Shown here one piece after another: positions 45,656 through 53,471 of a stretch of 64,000 bases of DNA. The stretch is from positions 310,001 through 374,000 of the forward strand of contig NZ_QLMA01000007.1 in assembly GCF_003259435.1 (NCBI RefSeq), written 5' to 3'. Made by a program: the position numbers and the translations under genes. Numbering within the stretch: the first letter of the stretch is position 1; each line of letters starts with the position of its first letter. The DNA comes from Chitinophaga dinghuensis. GTDB taxonomy: Bacteria; Bacteroidota; Bacteroidia; Chitinophagales; Chitinophagaceae. The notes below the pieces were generated by a model. That model searched no databases. It was not told the DNA's origin and saw only the letters and a program-made list of their open reading frames with translations.

Positions 45656-46696
45656 ATGAAAACAGCTTTTTCCAAATATATGATGGCAGGTCTGTTCGCT
45701 GCAGCGCTCTGGTCCTGCAAGAAAGACGAAGTCAAAACATTTGCCAGCGAAGGCACTGCGCCTACACTGGCCAGCAATAAGGATACTACCATCTTACAAA
45801 AAGACCATGCTGCTGATACCATTGTTAAATTTCAATGGAATGCCTCAGATTTTGGTTTCCATGGAGTGGTAAAATATAGTCTCCAGTTTGCAAAGAAAGG
45901 TACCAACTTCGCGGTAGTGAAAAACGTTTCCGCAGACGGTATGTCAAAATCCTTGTCTGTCGCCGATCTGAATACCATCGCTAACGGACTGGAACTTGAT
46001 AATGGCGTGCTCAGTGGCATTGAAGTGCGTGTGAAAGCGTCTATCAGTGATAATTATCCGGCTGCTTATTCCAATGTAAAGGTGCTGGTGGTTTCTTCTT
46101 ACCTGGATCTGATCGATTATCCATCTATGTGGGCGCCAGGCGATTACCAGGGCTGGGACCCGGCAAGCGCTGCGAAACTGGCTTCTCTTAAATCAGATAA
46201 AGCCTATGAAGGATATGCTTCTTTCACAGGCGCCAGTACCACTTTCAAGTTTACGTCAGAAGCTACCTGGAGTGGTACCAACTATGGCGGTACCAGCGTC
46301 AATAATGCTGGCATATTATCAACTACCGGCGAAAATCTGCAGGTAATCGGCGCAGGTTATTACTTCCTGAACCTGGATCTGAGCACAAATAAGTGGTCCG
46401 CCACCCGCACCACCTGGTCTATGATCGGGGATGCTGTAGGCAGCTGGAGCAACGATACAGAGCTTACTTTCGATGCTGCCAAAAACGTATGGTCGGCAAC
46501 GGTAGATATGAGCGCCGGTCAGTTTAAGTTCCGCGCCAACCATGCCTACGACATCAATTATGGCGATAACAAACCTTCTGATCCTTTCCTGAACAGGGAT
46601 GGAGCGAATATCGTCATCACTGATCCTGGCACTTACGAAGTGACATTGAATCTCAGCAATGCGGGGAATTATTCCTACGTATTGAAGAAAAAATAA
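45656..46696 (+). CDS. SusE/SusF-like outer-membrane starch-binding lipoprotein
   Basis: A 346-residue lipoprotein: ALWSC lipobox with Cys21. The N-terminal part (about 25-150) is an Ig-like SusE domain with TIVKFQWNASDFG. Two carbohydrate-binding modules follow: one near 160-240 (YPSMWAPGDYQGWDPASA) and one near 250-346 (WSMIGDAVGSWSNDTELTFD...). The W-x-PGDYQGW and G-W-S-ND patterns are typical of SusE/SusF starch-binding modules. It follows susD by 18 bp and is followed by a terminator, so it closes the operon. Confidence 0.88.
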   Translation: MKTAFSKYMMAGLFAAALWSCKKDEVKTFASEGTAPTLASNKDTTILQKDHAADTIVKFQWNASDFGFHGVVKYSLQFAKKGTNFAVVKNVSADGMSKSLSVADLNTIANGLELDNGVLSGIEVRVKASISDNYPAAYSNVKVLVVSSYLDLIDYPSMWAPGDYQGWDPASAAKLASLKSDKAYEGYASFTGASTTFKFTSEATWSGTNYGGTSVNNAGILSTTGENLQVIGAGYYFLNLDLSTNKWSATRTTWSMIGDAVGSWSNDTELTFDAAKNVWSATVDMSAGQFKFRANHAYDINYGDNKPSDPFLNRDGANIVITDPGTYEVTLNLSNAGNYSYVLKKK

Positions 46697-47121
46697 GTAC
46701 CGGCAACGGCCGGCGCTACTATTTATTTATTAAGGGCAAACGGAATAAAGGGCTGTCTCCTGTTAAAGGAGATAGCCTTTTGTTTTTATTTTTTAGAGAG
46801 ACGAATAGTATTCGGATCACCCATCCTCCTGCTGCAAGAGGACTTGCGGATATCAATTTTCTGTTATTTTCACAAAATCGTGAATATTTCCTGCTGCCTG
46901 GGACAGACAACTTATATGTCAGCGAAAGATCGCTACTGTATTGGATATGAGCAGAATACCATTGTTGATTTATCATCATTTCAGGCTTAAAAAATGCGGA
47001 AACTTTTCAATTTCTTTTTCCACATGTAACAATCTGAGAACCAAAATTGTAATTTAGCGGGATGGTTGTGTCATGAAACGTACTCCGTATAGGCATAATT
47101 GATATTAAAAAATTTCGGCAA
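46697..47121 (+). other. 425-bp intergenic region after the sus-like operon
   Basis: It starts with the terminator of the sus-like operon. The rest is AT-rich and contains no convincing gene. A near-consensus -7 box TAATTTAG lies about 65 bp before the Mla permease start. I see no further structure. Confidence 0.5.
46751..46787 (+). terminator. Rho-independent terminator of the sus-like operon
   Basis: A 10-bp stem with one G-T pair (46751-46760 with 46768-46777), a 7-nt loop, then a T-rich tract TTTTGTTTTT. It lies 54 bp after the SusE-like stop. Confidence 0.85.
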
Positions 47122-47916
47122 ATGGATTCCAGCAGCGGACAACCGGAGAAACCAGTCGTGTCCAGGGGGCTTGATAATTTCTTCCTAGACTTATACAGCA
47201 TTTTCCAGTTTATCAAGCGCTTTTTTAAGGAAGCGCTGCGCCCTCCTTTGGAGGTGAGAGAGTTTATCAGGCAGTGTTATATGGTGGGATACAAATCCCT
47301 GGCCCTGATTACAATGACCGGCTTTATTACAGGCCTGGTATTTACCAAACAATCACGCCCCTCCCTATCTGAATTTGGGGCTACTTCCTGGCTTCCTTCC
47401 CTGATTGCTATAGCAGTGGTTCGTGCCCTGGCCCCCCTCGTTACTTCGCTGATTTGTGCAGGTAAAGTGGGTTCCAGTATTGGCGCGGAGCTGGCATCAA
47501 TGAAGGTAACAGAACAAATTGATGCCATGGAAGTATCTGCCATCAATCCCTTCAAATACCTCGTGGTAACAAGGGTGATGGCCACTACAGTATGTATTCC
47601 TATCCTGGTATGCTATACTGGACTGGTAGCCATGTTGGGTTCATTCCTGGACATATATATGAATGAGCACACCAGCTTCACTACCTTCTTTCAGAATGCA
47701 TTCAAGAATATTACTTTCCTGGATTTTGGTACCACTACTATGAAAGGTATCATTTATGGCTTCACAATTGGTATTGTAGGCTGTTACCAGGGTTGGAGAG
47801 CTTCTCAGGGCACACAGGGCGTAGGTAAAGCTGCAAACGTATCGGTTGTGGTTTCTATGTTCCTGATCTTCCTCGAGGAAGTAGTTATTGTACAGGTGGC
47901 AAACTCTTTCAGATAG
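47122..47916 (+). CDS. MlaE-type ABC transporter permease (lipid transport)
   Basis: A 264-residue membrane protein of the MlaE/YrbE family, with the hallmark sequences GFITGLVFTKQSRPSL and LICAGKVGSSIGAELASMKVTEQIDAMEV, read in parts. It has about five membrane helices. In the Mla system this permease works with an ATPase and an MCE protein to move phospholipids between inner and outer membranes. The ATPase and MCE genes follow directly. The three genes form an operon preceded by a 425-bp intergenic region. Confidence 0.93.
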   Translation: MDSSSGQPEKPVVSRGLDNFFLDLYSIFQFIKRFFKEALRPPLEVREFIRQCYMVGYKSLALITMTGFITGLVFTKQSRPSLSEFGATSWLPSLIAIAVVRALAPLVTSLICAGKVGSSIGAELASMKVTEQIDAMEVSAINPFKYLVVTRVMATTVCIPILVCYTGLVAMLGSFLDIYMNEHTSFTTFFQNAFKNITFLDFGTTTMKGIIYGFTIGIVGCYQGWRASQGTQGVGKAANVSVVVSMFLIFLEEVVIVQVANSFR

Positions 47917-47920
47917 TAGC

Positions 47921-48694
47921 ATGAAGAATTTTAAACCAAATATCGACTGGCAGGATAAAGTGATCAAAATTAATGATCTCTACAAATCCTTTGACAGCAA
48001 TCATGTACTGCGGGGAATTAGTCTGGATGTACATAAAGGAGAGAATATTGTAGTCCTGGGCCGTTCCGGTACCGGGAAATCCGTATTGATCAAAATAATA
48101 GTAGGACTGTTATCACCTGATTCCGGCGCGGTCAATGTGCTGGGAAAGGAAGTACCAGCCTTGTCCAATCCTGAACTTAGGGAACTACGCCTGAAAGTGG
48201 GTTTCTGCTTCCAGAACGGGGCCCTATACGATAGTATGACGGTGGGCGAAAACCTCGCTTTTCCCCTGAAACGTAATACCCCGGGCATTACCCGCGGAAA
48301 AGTAAAACAAATGGTGGAAACCGTACTGGATGCCGTTGGCCTCTCTCAAACGCTCCACCAGATGCCGTCAGAGCTCTCCGGAGGTCAGCGTAAACGTATC
48401 GGTATTGCCCGTACGCTGATCCTCAGACCTGATATCATGCTGTATGATGAACCTACAGCCGGACTCGATCCTATCACCTGTACTGAAATCAATAACCTGA
48501 TCAACGAAGTACAACACAGATTTAATACCACTTCCATCATCATCACCCACGACCTCACCTGCGCCAAAGTAACCGGTGACAATATCGTGGTAATGAAAGA
48601 AGGCAGATTCATCAAGCGCGGACCTTTCGACGAAGTATTCGAGTCCAATGATGAACTGATCCGGGAGTTTTATGACTATAATTTTATTCAGTAA
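47921..48694 (+). CDS. ABC transporter ATP-binding protein, MlaF type
   Basis: A 257-residue ATPase with Walker A GRSGTGKS, a Q-loop FCFQNGALYDSMTV, signature LSGGQRKR, Walker B IMLYDEPTAGLDP and the H-loop ITHD. The GALYDSMTVGENLAFPL sequence is typical of MlaF ATPases. ATG 47921 is chosen; a TTG 33 nt upstream would overlap the permease gene. The gene starts 4 bp after the permease stop and the MCE gene starts 3 bp after its own stop, so the three are tightly coupled. Confidence 0.93.
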   Translation: MKNFKPNIDWQDKVIKINDLYKSFDSNHVLRGISLDVHKGENIVVLGRSGTGKSVLIKIIVGLLSPDSGAVNVLGKEVPALSNPELRELRLKVGFCFQNGALYDSMTVGENLAFPLKRNTPGITRGKVKQMVETVLDAVGLSQTLHQMPSELSGGQRKRIGIARTLILRPDIMLYDEPTAGLDPITCTEINNLINEVQHRFNTTSIIITHDLTCAKVTGDNIVVMKEGRFIKRGPFDEVFESNDELIREFYDYNFIQ

Positions 48695-48697
48695 TTT

Positions 48698-49732
48698 ATG
48701 AAAGATACAAGTAACAGAAGGGCTGTCATCGTAGGTATATTCATCCTCATCGGTGTCCTCATTTTTATTGCGGCCATCCTCACACTCGGCGGACAAAAGA
48801 AAACTTTTGTGTCGGCAGTAAGGGTGAAGGCCATATTTAAAGATGTGAACGGCCTCTCAGAAGGGAACAATGTTTGGTACTCCGGCGTAAAGGTAGGTAC
48901 AGTAAAAAGAATCGAATTCCTCAAGCACGATGAAATCCTGGTGCAAATGAACGTGGAGAAAAGTGCTGCCAAATATATCCACAAAGATGTTGAAGTAAGA
49001 GTAAGCTCCGATGGTTTCGTTGGTAACAAAATCATTGCGCTCACCGGCGGTACAGATAAAATGCCAGCTATCGAAGATGGCGATCAATTACAAGTAGCCG
49101 CTACCGTTAGTACAGATGATATCATGAATACCCTCCAGGTTAATAATAAAAGTCTGGTGGAAATCACTTCCAATCTGAAAGTAATCACCAAAAGAATTGC
49201 AGACGGCCAGGGAACAGTGGGTAAACTGCTCTCTGACGAAACGCTTTACAATAACCTGCAAGGTACCCTCGCTTCTTTACAGAAATCTGCCGGCAATACC
49301 CAACGCCTGACAGAAGGTCTGGCGGCTTATGCTGCCAAACTCCAGACACCTGGTTCCCTTTCTAATAACCTGGTGTCAGATACCGTGGTATTCTCGCAGC
49401 TGCGTAGTACCATGAAACAACTGAATGAGGTATCTGTAAACGCCAATAAAATGGTGGAAGACCTGAAAGCCACTACTGCCGGGCTTGGCCACCAGTTGGG
49501 CACTGATAGTTCTCCTGCCGGCGTTCTCCTGAACGATAAACAAAGTGCTGCGGCATTGAAAGCTACGCTCCTCAATTTACAAAGCTCCAGTTCCAAACTG
49601 GATGAGAACATGGAAGCGCTGAAACATAACTTCCTGCTGAGAGGCTATTTCCGCAAACAAGCAAAGCAAGCGGCAAAAGAAGCAGCTCAAAAAGAGAAAG
49701 AAGCAGCCAAAGCTCCTGCAAATCAGCAATAA
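48698..49732 (+). CDS. MlaD-family (MCE domain) lipid-transport protein
   Basis: A 344-residue protein. It has one N-terminal membrane helix (about 10-30) and a single MCE domain (about 38-115) containing FKDVNGLSEGNNVWYSGVKVGTVKRIEFL, read in parts, and VRVSSDGFVGNKI. A long helical region (about 145-310) and an Ala/Lys-rich tail follow. MCE proteins form hexameric rings that carry lipids across the periplasm. No mlaB or mlaC gene is next to it, as is common in Bacteroidota. It ends 59 bp before rluF. Confidence 0.92.
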   Translation: MKDTSNRRAVIVGIFILIGVLIFIAAILTLGGQKKTFVSAVRVKAIFKDVNGLSEGNNVWYSGVKVGTVKRIEFLKHDEILVQMNVEKSAAKYIHKDVEVRVSSDGFVGNKIIALTGGTDKMPAIEDGDQLQVAATVSTDDIMNTLQVNNKSLVEITSNLKVITKRIADGQGTVGKLLSDETLYNNLQGTLASLQKSAGNTQRLTEGLAAYAAKLQTPGSLSNNLVSDTVVFSQLRSTMKQLNEVSVNANKMVEDLKATTAGLGHQLGTDSSPAGVLLNDKQSAAALKATLLNLQSSSSKLDENMEALKHNFLLRGYFRKQAKQAAKEAAQKEKEAAKAPANQQ

Positions 49733-49762
49733 ACCGCTGATGGTCGGCAGCAGTTATTTAAG

Positions 49763-49770
49763 TATTTTTG
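49763..49770 (+). promoter_or_regulatory. -7 promoter box TATTTTTG of rluF
   Basis: A perfect TAnnTTTG match 21 nt before ATG 49792, indicating a separate promoter for rluF and the DACNV gene. No clear -33 element. Confidence 0.5.
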
Positions 49771-49791
49771 CTGTCTGACTTAAGAGCTAGT

Positions 49792-50535
49792 ATGAATATC
49801 AGTATCAACAAATACGTTAGTGACTCAGGCTTCTGCAGCCGCAGAGAGGCCGATAAACTCATCGACCAGGCCCGTGTCACCATTAATGATAATATCGCTT
49901 CCAAAGGCGATCGCGTCCAGGAAGGCGATGTGGTAGAAGTAGACGGGGAGCCGCTCAAAAAGAAGAAGGCTACCGTCTACATCGCCCTGAATAAACCCAA
50001 AGGAATTACCTGCACCACAGATAGAAAGGATAAAACGAATATCGTCGACTATCTCAATTATTCTTCCCGCATTTTTCCCATTGGCCGGCTGGATAAACTC
50101 TCGGAAGGCCTTATCTTCCTAACCAATGATGGCGACATCGTTAATAAAATTCTCCGTGCCGGTAACCAGCACGAAAAAGAATATATCGTTACGGTCGATA
50201 AACCTATTACCCTGGAATTTGTCAAAGCAATGCGCAGCGGTGTACGTATCCTCGGTACCACCACCTTGCCGGCCTTTGTGAAACAGGAAGGTACCAATCG
50301 GTTCAGAATTATCCTCACCCAGGGCCTCAATCGCCAGATCCGCCGTATGTGCGAAGTGCTGGGGTATCATGTTACTGCCCTCAAAAGAACGCGTATCATG
50401 AATATCGCCCTGAAAGACCTGGCCCCGGGCAAATGGCGCTATTTTACCAAAGATGAGATCAATACCATCAGCAATATGGTGGCCAATAGCAGCAAAACGC
50501 AACATGGCGACGATAATGCCGGAATGGATGAATAA
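49792..50535 (+). CDS. rluF: 23S rRNA pseudouridine(2604) synthase
   Basis: A 247-residue enzyme. An S4 RNA-binding domain (about 4-55) with INKYVSDSGFCSRREADKLI, read in parts, is followed by the RsuA/RluB-type catalytic domain with the nucleophile Asp101 in GRLDKLSEGL and the KPKGITCT stretch. The C-terminal segment GLNRQIRRMCEVLGYHV matches RluF. It isomerises uridine 2604 of 23S rRNA. ATG 49792 is preferred over a TTG 24 nt upstream. The DACNV-like gene starts 11 bp after the stop. Confidence 0.93.
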   Translation: MNISINKYVSDSGFCSRREADKLIDQARVTINDNIASKGDRVQEGDVVEVDGEPLKKKKATVYIALNKPKGITCTTDRKDKTNIVDYLNYSSRIFPIGRLDKLSEGLIFLTNDGDIVNKILRAGNQHEKEYIVTVDKPITLEFVKAMRSGVRILGTTTLPAFVKQEGTNRFRIILTQGLNRQIRRMCEVLGYHVTALKRTRIMNIALKDLAPGKWRYFTKDEINTISNMVANSSKTQHGDDNAGMDE

Positions 50536-50546
50536 TAGTTTGTACT

Positions 50547-51695
50547 ATGGACCTTACATTTGATTCAACATATCAGGCTGCAGTGAAAGTATCCGGCCCC
50601 GTTGCCGAACACTTTCAGCAACACCTGGAAGCTGCCGCCCATAGCGGAGAAGACGACCTGGCAACAGGTCCATCTCCCAAAATCATTGAACGCATCATCG
50701 ATATTGCGTTCTGGGCCAGCCTCCGCAGAGAAGAAGGAAATGCTACCCGCATTTCCCTCGCATTTTTATCGCCCGCCCAGGCAGGAAAACCTTTACTATT
50801 CGCCAATCCCATTCCGCTAACACCCAACGCCCTCACCAAACTGGCTCCAGGCGTGGAACGCGCAGGAATTCATATCGGCATTTGGTACGAAGGAAATGAC
50901 CTGTACATCTGGGGAACTACCATCAAACTGCCTAATCTATGCTTTGTGCTGGACGTGGCAGAACCAGGATTGCTGGTAGTAAAGCACCGGCGACTCATGG
51001 GCGTGGGTAAATTCAATAATGTGGCCGTCCTGAAAGGAGATCAGATCAAAATCGTGGATGAAGGCTGTAGCATGAAAAGAGATGTCCCGGATATCCTCAG
51101 CTCCCTGCTGGGATATAAATCTTCCCCGGTATGGAATAATCCTACCAATGTATTAATCCAGATTGCGGTGTCTATGCGGGCGCATGGCAGGGGAGGCATC
51201 CTGCTGGTAACGCCTTCCGGCTCCGAGGAATGGAGGGATTCTATTATCCATCCCCTGCAATATCCAATATCGCCGGCATTTTCAGGTGTAGCTGATTTGG
51301 TAAAAAGAGACGACAGTACGGTAAGTGAAATATTCTGGCAGAATGCTCTGCGAAGAGAAGTAGATAATATCAGTGGCCTCACTGCCGTAGATGGCGCCAC
51401 CATCATCAATGACCGACAGGAACTACTGGCTTTCGGGGCAAAAATTACCCGTGCCTATAACTCTACGGCAGTAGAACAGGTAGCCATGCTGGAACCTGTG
51501 CTGGACCTACGTCCGCAGACAGTCCACGCATCGGCATTGGGCGGTACCAGGCATTTGTCTGCCGCACAATTCGTACACGATCAGCGTAATTGCCTGGCAC
51601 TCGTAGCTTCCCAGGATGGGTATTTCACCATCTTCTCCTGGTCGAAGTCGGCACAACTAGTACAAGCGCACAGAATAGATATTCTCCTGATGTAA
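50547..51695 (+). CDS. DACNV-type protein with C-terminal diadenylate-cyclase-like (DisA_N) domain
   Basis: A 382-residue cytosolic protein. The N-terminal half (about 1-200) resembles the DACNV sensor region described for divergent DAC proteins. The C-terminal half (about 205-382) matches the DisA_N/DAC fold: the DGA motif (residues 282-284, VDGATIIND), FGAKI, and the ATP-phosphate motif as GTRHLSAA (333-340). In true cyclases this motif is RHR; here the last Arg is Leu337. DAC enzymes make the signal c-di-AMP from two ATP. The motif change leaves activity uncertain: it may be an altered synthase or a nucleotide sensor. It starts 11 bp after rluF and ends 6 bp from the convergent lactonase gene. 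Confidence 0.75.
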   Translation: MDLTFDSTYQAAVKVSGPVAEHFQQHLEAAAHSGEDDLATGPSPKIIERIIDIAFWASLRREEGNATRISLAFLSPAQAGKPLLFANPIPLTPNALTKLAPGVERAGIHIGIWYEGNDLYIWGTTIKLPNLCFVLDVAEPGLLVVKHRRLMGVGKFNNVAVLKGDQIKIVDEGCSMKRDVPDILSSLLGYKSSPVWNNPTNVLIQIAVSMRAHGRGGILLVTPSGSEEWRDSIIHPLQYPISPAFSGVADLVKRDDSTVSEIFWQNALRREVDNISGLTAVDGATIINDRQELLAFGAKITRAYNSTAVEQVAMLEPVLDLRPQTVHASALGGTRHLSAAQFVHDQRNCLALVASQDGYFTIFSWSKSAQLVQAHRIDILLM

Positions 51696-51701
51696 TTTCG
51701 T

Positions 51702-52850
51702 TTAGGGCTGCACGTTATAAGCCCGTATTTTCAGACAGGAAGGCGCGGTAATTTGTTCCAGCTTTCCTGTCTGCTGTAAAGCCCCTGTCTTCGCATTTCT
51801 CTTAAAGATAACAATATCGTTACTCATCTGATGGGCCACCAGCAAGTAATTTCCGGTAGGATCGATCACGAAATTTCTGGGATGATTACCACCGCTAGGC
51901 GTAACACTTCGCTGGGTGAGCCGGCCATTACGTGCATCAATAGCATAGCATATAATGATATTTTCATCACCACGAGTACTGGAATATAAGTATCGTCCAT
52001 CTGGTGTGATATGTATATCCGCTGCATCATAGCCATCTTCATCCTTAACGAAATGCGCCGCAATGGTTTGCATACTATCCAGCGCTCCATTTTTATAACG
52101 ATAGGCCACCACATTACCACTGATCTCTTCAATACAATAGCCGAACCTGCCATTCGGATGAAAGGCAAAATGACGTGGACCACTATTAGGCGCAGTACGC
52201 GTAAACGGCCTGCTGGCCGGCTGCAGCGGCTCCGTGCCGGGAGTAAGCTGATACCACCAGATTTTATCTGCTCCTAAATCAGGTGCATAGAGGTATTTTT
52301 CATCCGGACTAAATCCTACAGAATGTACATGCGATTGGTTCTGACGAGGACCTATACTTTTTGCCTCAATATGTAAAGTTTGCCCTGGTAACCCAATGCT
52401 GCCATCAGGTAATAAGGGATGTATAGAGAGACTGCCAGCCGTATAATTGGCATTCGCCAACCAGGTATTGGCGCTGTTGGGCATTACATACACCGGATTC
52501 TCTCCGCCGCTGGACTGACTATTCAAAAAACGCAGTGCGCCTTTAACGCTGTCGAATGCATAACTGCTGACCGTACCGCCATTTGGAATACGCGATTCTG
52601 TGGCGGCATATAAAAATTGCCCGCTGGCAGATAAATTCAGATAGGAGGGATTGATGACATCAGTGATAGCATACACTTTCTTTGTAGCGCCAGTGGCAGG
52701 ATTAAAGGTATACACATAGATACCTTCCTGTCCTTTGTTTTTGTTATAGGAACCTATAAAAAGATAATATTGTTGCGCAGTGGCTGGCAAGCAGGCCAGG
52801 CATAATAAAGGCAAAATAACAACGCGGAAAAAATAGTGGAATCGATGCAT
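51702..52850 (-). CDS. Lactonase-family seven-bladed beta-propeller protein
   Basis: A 382-residue exported protein (signal peptide about 1-25, ending ATAQQ). The propeller repeats of the 6-phosphogluconolactonase/YkgB family are visible: IGSYNKNKGQEGIYVYTFN at the start, NPSYLNLSASGQFLYA, HSVGFSPDEKYLYAPDLGADKIW, GPRHFAFHPNGRFGYCIEE and SGGNHPRNFVIDPTGNYLL, read in parts. Family members hydrolyse lactones in sugar breakdown, but exported copies often have unknown substrates. ATG 52850 is chosen; the GTG at 52856 lies inside the promoter box. Confidence 0.85.
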   Translation of the reverse strand: MHRFHYFFRVVILPLLCLACLPATAQQYYLFIGSYNKNKGQEGIYVYTFNPATGATKKVYAITDVINPSYLNLSASGQFLYAATESRIPNGGTVSSYAFDSVKGALRFLNSQSSGGENPVYVMPNSANTWLANANYTAGSLSIHPLLPDGSIGLPGQTLHIEAKSIGPRQNQSHVHSVGFSPDEKYLYAPDLGADKIWWYQLTPGTEPLQPASRPFTRTAPNSGPRHFAFHPNGRFGYCIEEISGNVVAYRYKNGALDSMQTIAAHFVKDEDGYDAADIHITPDGRYLYSSTRGDENIIICYAIDARNGRLTQRSVTPSGGNHPRNFVIDPTGNYLLVAHQMSNDIVIFKRNAKTGALQQTGKLEQITAPSCLKIRAYNVQP

Positions 52851-52855
52851 GGGCA

Positions 52856-52886
52856 CAAACTTATAAAAATCTGTTTGCTATCAAAA
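52856..52886 (-). promoter_or_regulatory. Strong Bacteroidota promoter giving a leaderless lactonase mRNA
   Basis: On the minus strand, TTTTG (52882-52886), an 18-bp spacer, then TAAGTTTG (52856-52863). The box ends 5 nt before ATG 52850. Both elements match consensus. Confidence 0.7.
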
Positions 52887-52901
52887 GCATCTTTGCAGAA
52901 T

Positions 52902-52932
52902 AAAAAAAACGTCGTTGTTGAAAACGACGTTT
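52902..52932 (-). terminator. Rho-independent terminator of the VOC gene
   Basis: A perfect 10-bp stem (52907-52916 with 52923-52932) with a 6-nt loop. On the minus strand it continues into a T-run (52902-52909), so it ends the VOC-family gene, whose stop is 28 bp away. Confidence 0.9.
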
Positions 52933-52960
52933 ATAGAAAAGTTCATCAACATGAACATGG

Positions 52961-53368
52961 TTAAGAGGCAGGTGTTGCGTTACTATCCATGTAAAGGTAT
53001 TCCCACAGATGACCATCGAGGTCCTGGAAGCCTTTGATATACATCCAGCCATGGTCCTGCGCTTCGCGGGGAATACTGCCGCCGGCTTCTACTGCTTTAC
53101 GCGTAATTTCATCCACGGCTTCCCGGCTGTCTGCCGACAGGCAGAGGATAGCCTCTGTTACCTGACTGGCGTCTGCAATAGGTTTGCGGGTGAAAGTCTG
53201 GAAGAATTCTTCCACAATCAACATAAAGTAAATATGGTCGGAAACTACCATGCAGGTAGCTTTATGATCAGTAAATTGAGGATTGAAGGTATATCCCAGT
53301 TTGGTAAAGAATGCAATGGATCGGTTCAAGTCTTTTACCGGCAGATTCACAAAAATTTGAGTTCCCAT
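52961..53368 (-). CDS. VOC-family (glyoxalase/bleomycin-resistance fold) protein
   Basis: A 135-residue cytosolic protein with the vicinal oxygen chelate fold: IFVNLPVKDLNRSIAFFTKLGYTFN at the start, an extended middle section, and the closing DLDGHLWEYLYMD with His/Glu-type metal ligands. The family includes glyoxalases, dioxygenases and antibiotic-binding proteins; a precise role cannot be read. A perfect -7 box (53393-53400) lies 24 nt before the start. Confidence 0.88.
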   Translation of the reverse strand: MGTQIFVNLPVKDLNRSIAFFTKLGYTFNPQFTDHKATCMVVSDHIYFMLIVEEFFQTFTRKPIADASQVTEAILCLSADSREAVDEITRKAVEAGGSIPREAQDHGWMYIKGFQDLDGHLWEYLYMDSNATPAS

Positions 53369-53392
53369 ATATCAGCGTTTTATTTGCTGACA

Positions 53393-53400
53393 CAAACTTA
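53393..53400 (-). promoter_or_regulatory. -7 promoter box TAAGTTTG of the VOC gene
   Basis: A perfect TAnnTTTG match on the minus strand, identical to the lactonase box. No clear -33 element at normal spacing. Confidence 0.5.
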
Positions 53401-53471
53401 CAATGCCAGAACGGAGCCGATGCTGTGGTATAGCGACAAATACAGGGGGAATTCCGACATCCTGCCGGTTT

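Noticed and set aside
46719..46979. An 86-codon minus-strand frame after the sus-like operon.
   Set aside because: It starts in spacer and ends through the operon terminator; the sequence looks random.
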